From assembly GCA_026003335.1 (NCBI GenBank), contig BPHB01000002.1, positions 124,001-188,000 on the forward strand: a stretch of DNA of 64,000 bases, written 5' to 3'. Positions 61,397 through 64,000 of this stretch are shown here, piece by piece; position 1 is the first letter of the stretch; every line of letters starts with the position of its first letter. The translations under genes and the position numbers were made by a program. Origin of the DNA: Chitinophagales bacterium (GTDB lineage Bacteria > Bacteroidota > Bacteroidia > Chitinophagales > CAIOSU01). Under the pieces are notes generated by a model. That model saw only the letters and a list, made by a program, of their open reading frames with translations. It was not told the origin of the DNA and made no database searches.

Positions 61397-62137
61397 TTAG
61401 AGTTGCGCTTTAAGAAACTCTCTGTTCATGCGGGCAATATGCTCCAGGGAAATCCCTTTGGGACACTCTATTTCACAGGCTCCGGTGTTGGTGCAGTTCC
61501 CGAAACCTTCTTCATCCATCTGTTTGACCATATTGAGCACCCTTTCGCGGGCCTCTACTTTGCCCTGAGGCAGCAAAGCGAGTTGTGATACTTTGGCCGC
61601 CACAAAAAGCATGGCCGATGCATTTTTACAGGTTGCCACACAGGCTCCGCACCCTATACAGGTGGCTGCATCAAATGCTTTATCGGCATCTTTTTTAGGA
61701 ACAGGAATGGCATTGGCATCTACCGGACGACCCGAAGTGTTCACCGAGACAAAGCCGCCCGCAGCCATGATGCGGTCAAAGGCACTGCGATCCACCACAA
61801 GGTCTTTGATGACCGGAAAAGGTTTTGCGCGCCACGGCTCCACATAAATGGTGTCTCCATCTTTAAAGGAGCGCATATGCAGCTGGCAGGTAGTGATGCC
61901 GCGCCCCGGACCATGAGCCTCTCCATTGATAAACATGCTGCATGAACCACATATACCTTCGCGGCAATCATGGTCAAAAGCTATCGGATCTTCTCCTTTC
62001 TGAATCAATTGTTCATTGAGTACGTCCATCATCTCCAGAAAGGACTGGTCAGGTGAAACATTTTTTACCTCGTAAGTAACTAGTCTTCCGGTGTCGTTTC
62101 GGTTCTTTTGCCTCCAGACTTTCAGTGTGATGTTCAT
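61397..62137 (-). CDS. sdhB: Succinate dehydrogenase/fumarate reductase iron-sulfur subunit
   Basis: 246 residues. N-terminal [2Fe-2S] domain with [12 protein letters not shown] and a later Cys in ITTCQLHM (about 58-90). C-terminal [4Fe-4S] [11 protein letters not shown] (about 160-170) and the [3Fe-4S]/[4Fe-4S] motif [15 protein letters not shown] (about 217-231). Passes electrons between SdhA and the membrane quinone subunit. 12 bases after sdhA; ATG start. Confidence 0.97.
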   Translation of the reverse strand: MNITLKVWRQKNRNDTGRLVTYEVKNVSPDQSFLEMMDVLNEQLIQKGEDPIAFDHDCREGICGSCSMFINGEAHGPGRGITTCQLHMRSFKDGDTIYVEPWRAKPFPVIKDLVVDRSAFDRIMAAGGFVSVNTSGRPVDANAIPVPKKDADKAFDAATCIGCGACVATCKNASAMLFVAAKVSQLALLPQGKVEARERVLNMVKQMDEEGFGNCTNTGACEIECPKGISLEHIARMNREFLKAQL

Positions 62138-62149
62138 GCGTGTGGGTGT

Positions 62150-64000
62150 TTATTTGTATGAACGCTGCGTCACTTTTACATTCTCAAATATCAACGGCTC
62201 TTTGTGCAGCACAGCCTTGCCAGGATCCTCCTGATATTGCCAGGCGGCAACATAGGAGAAATGCTCATCATCGCGGAGCGCTTCTCCGTCTTCGGTCTGA
62301 TATTCTTCACGGAAATGCCCTCCGCAGGATTCGTTGCGGTGGAGGGCATCCACACACATCAACTCACCGAGTTCAAGAAAATCAGCTACCCGTCCGGCTT
62401 TTTCCAGCTCCGGATTCAGGTTATTCAATTCGCCCGGCACGCGTATTTCTTTCCAAAACTCTTCTCTGAGTGCCCTGATTTCCTGAATGGCTTCTTTCAA
62501 ACCCTTTTCGTTGCGTGACATGCCGCATTTATCCCACATGATTTTACCCAGTTGCTTATGGAAATAGTCTGCACTGTAGTACCCTTTGTTTTGTATGAGT
62601 CGTTCCAGGCGATCTTTGACTTCTTTTTCTGCTTTTTCAAATTCAGGGCTGTTAGTTGTTATTTTTCCGGTGCGAATGTCATCGGCCAGGTAATCACCAA
62701 TGGTGTAGGGGATAATAAAATACCCATCGGCAAGACCTTGCATGAGGGCGGATGCTCCAAGGCGGTTGGCGCCATGATCGCTGAAATTGGCCTCTCCCAG
62801 TGCATAACATCCCGGAATGGTGGTCATCAGATTATAATCAACCCACAAACCACCCATGGTATAATGCACCGCAGGATAAATTTTCATGGGTGTTTCATAG
62901 GGATTTTCATCGGTGATATGATGATACATCTCAAAGAGGTTGCCGTATTTGGCAGCGATCACTTCGCGTCCCAGCTTTATTATTTCTTCTTCGGAGGCGT
63001 TATGCAGCCCCAGCATATTGGCCTGTTCTGTGCCGTATCTTTTTATTGCGGAGGCAAAATCCAGAAATACGGCCTGCCCTGTTTTGTTGACGCCATACCC
63101 TGCATCACAACGTTCTTTTGCTGCGCGGGAGGCTACATCACGAGGTACGAGGTTACCGTAAGATGGATACCTTCTTTCCAGATAATAATCGCGGTCTTCT
63201 TCCGGAATATCTTTAGCTTTCTTTCTTCCTTCTCTTATGGCCTGGGCATCTTCCAGTTTTTTCGGCACCCATATCCTTCCGTCATTGCGCAACGATTCCG
63301 ACATCAGGGTGAGTTTGGATTGATAATCGCCTGAAACCGGGATACAGGTAGGGTGAATCTGCGTGTAGCAGGGATTGGCAAAGAACGCCCCTCGCTTATG
63401 GGCTTTCCAGGAAGCGGTTACATTGGAGCCCATTGCATTGGTGGACAGAAAGAAGACGTTGCCATATCCACCCGTACAGAGGAGCACCGCATGGGCGGCA
63501 TGCCGCTCCAGTTCGCCTGTGATGAGATTGCGCGCAATGATGCCGCGCGCTTTCCCGTCTATAATTACCAAATCCAGCATTTCGTGGCGGCTGAACATAT
63601 TTATTCTGCCCTTGCCGATCTGGCGGCTCATGGCAGAATAAGCTCCCAGCAGCAGCTGCTGTCCGGTTTGTCCTTTTGCATAAAAAGTGCGCGATACCTG
63701 CACCCCACCAAAGGAGCGGTTGTCAAGCAGGCCCCCATATTCCCGCGCAAATGGCACACCCTGCATCACGCACTGGTCAATAATATTTGCCGAAACTTCT
63801 GCCAGGCGGTACACGTTGGCTTCGCGGGCACGATAGTCGCCTCCTTTAATGGTGTCATAAAACAGCCGGTAAACGCTGTCATTATCATTCTGATAATTTT
63901 TGGCTGCATTAATTCCACCCTGTGCAGCAATAGAATGCGCTCTGCGCGGGCTGTCCTGAAAGCAAAAAGCTTTTACATTGTATCCCAACTCTGCAAGGGA
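62150..64000 (-). CDS. sdhA: Succinate dehydrogenase/fumarate reductase flavoprotein subunit (5' end cut by window)
   Basis: 616 codons visible; the frame remains open to the right edge ([12 protein letters not shown]), so the true start lies outside. The TTG at 63988 is an internal Leu codon, not a start. FAD-linked [15 protein letters not shown] with the FAD-anchoring region, [29 protein letters not shown] (substrate site), [14 protein letters not shown] (catalytic His/Arg region), and [20 protein letters not shown]. The layout is the Bacteroidota-type SdhA/FrdA. With sdhB it forms the soluble part; the cytochrome b subunit should be upstream, beyond 64000. Confidence 0.97.
   Translation of the reverse strand, partial: SLAELGYNVKAFCFQDSPRRAHSIAAQGGINAAKNYQNDNDSVYRLFYDTIKGGDYRAREANVYRLAEVSANIIDQCVMQGVPFAREYGGLLDNRSFGGVQVSRTFYAKGQTGQQLLLGAYSAMSRQIGKGRINMFSRHEMLDLVIIDGKARGIIARNLITGELERHAAHAVLLCTGGYGNVFFLSTNAMGSNVTASWKAHKRGAFFANPCYTQIHPTCIPVSGDYQSKLTLMSESLRNDGRIWVPKKLEDAQAIREGRKKAKDIPEEDRDYYLERRYPSYGNLVPRDVASRAAKERCDAGYGVNKTGQAVFLDFASAIKRYGTEQANMLGLHNASEEEIIKLGREVIAAKYGNLFEMYHHITDENPYETPMKIYPAVHYTMGGLWVDYNLMTTIPGCYALGEANFSDHGANRLGASALMQGLADGYFIIPYTIGDYLADDIRTGKITTNSPEFEKAEKEVKDRLERLIQNKGYYSADYFHKQLGKIMWDKCGMSRNEKGLKEAIQEIRALREEFWKEIRVPGELNNLNPELEKAGRVADFLELGELMCVDALHRNESCGGHFREEYQTEDGEALRDDEHFSYVAAWQYQEDPGKAVLHKEPLIFENVKVTQRSYK

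Noticed and set aside
62552-63334. 260-codon plus-strand frame inside sdhA
   Set aside because: Long but fully antisense to conserved SdhA motifs; Phe/Cys/Gly-rich translation without family features.
63986-63988. Start codon of sdhA at 63988
   Set aside because: The codon is TTG for Leu within [11 protein letters not shown]; the frame continues to the window edge, so the gene is partial.
1-64000. CRISPR arrays, IS elements, prophage or integrase genes
   Set aside because: No regularly spaced repeats, transposase-like or phage-like proteins were seen; all sizeable genes are housekeeping or envelope functions.

Overview
The window is a housekeeping stretch of a Bacteroidota chromosome. I place it in the Chitinophagales/Sphingobacteriales-like part of the phylum only by general resemblance. 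The evidence is: TANNTTTG-type -7 promoter elements and no convincing Shine-Dalgarno sites; MurE with the DNPR meso-diaminopimelate signature; a Bacteroidota-style long MraY and a PASTA-tailed FtsI; an SLC6-family (NSS) transporter with a tiny partner protein; a large outer-membrane porin of the Bacteroidota-only kind; and an S2 protein with a long charged tail. Genes are densely packed, many overlap by 1-14 bases, and I see no phage, IS element, CRISPR array or rRNA. There is one tRNA gene.

Layout. 1-5.7 kb: a secreted protein of unknown function, isocitrate dehydrogenase, RuvB, a small outer-membrane protein, and a small conserved protein with an MBL-fold hydrolase. 6.2-9.8 kb: a sodium-coupled amino-acid transporter with a 47-residue partner, then a putative porin. 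9.9-13.8 kb: LpxK and purine nucleoside phosphorylase, diverging from a Nif3-like protein and a zinc-ribbon coiled-coil protein. 13.9-18 kb: a TPR protein, MurB, a lipoprotein and an alpha/beta hydrolase. 18-20 kb: a Kef-type antiporter split by a single-base frameshift. 20-25.6 kb: a complete TolC/adaptor/RND efflux operon. 26.3-42.8 kb: the dcw cluster on the minus strand, read as mraZ, rsmH, ftsL, ftsI, murE, mraY, murD, ftsW, murG, murC, ftsQ, ftsA, a second degenerate ftsA, ftsZ. 43-47.2 kb (minus): pabB, purA, a STAS protein, a Fur-family regulator and an acyltransferase. 47.7-53.8 kb (plus): dus, a membrane zinc peptidase, rplM-rpsI, rpsB, tsf, pyrH, frr. 53.8-56.6 kb (minus): TolC plus periplasmic adaptor without a pump. 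56.6-61.1 kb (plus): tadA, Mn/Fe superoxide dismutase, a dienelactone hydrolase, msrA, tRNA-Ser, ilvE and a small membrane protein. 61.1-64 kb (minus): a three-cysteine ferredoxin, sdhB and the 3' part of sdhA, which runs off the right edge.

How it fits together. The dcw block makes lipid-linked peptidoglycan precursors (MurC, D, E, G, MraY; MurB lies 11 kb outside the block, MurF and Ddl are absent) and assembles the divisome (FtsL, I, W, Q, A, Z). Three GTGGTAA repeats at 10-base spacing in front of mraZ look like its autoregulatory operator. The ribosomal/translation block (L13, S9, S2, EF-Ts, UMP kinase, RRF) is the usual bacterial order.

Most notable: a second FtsA homologue between ftsA and ftsZ that has lost the phosphate-binding signatures and the C-terminal membrane helix. 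Other points are the overlooked 47-residue transporter partner, the exact frameshift in the Kef gene, and a recurrent extended -7 motif that in some places lies so close to the start codon that leaderless mRNAs are likely. I did not find a clearly new multi-gene system.
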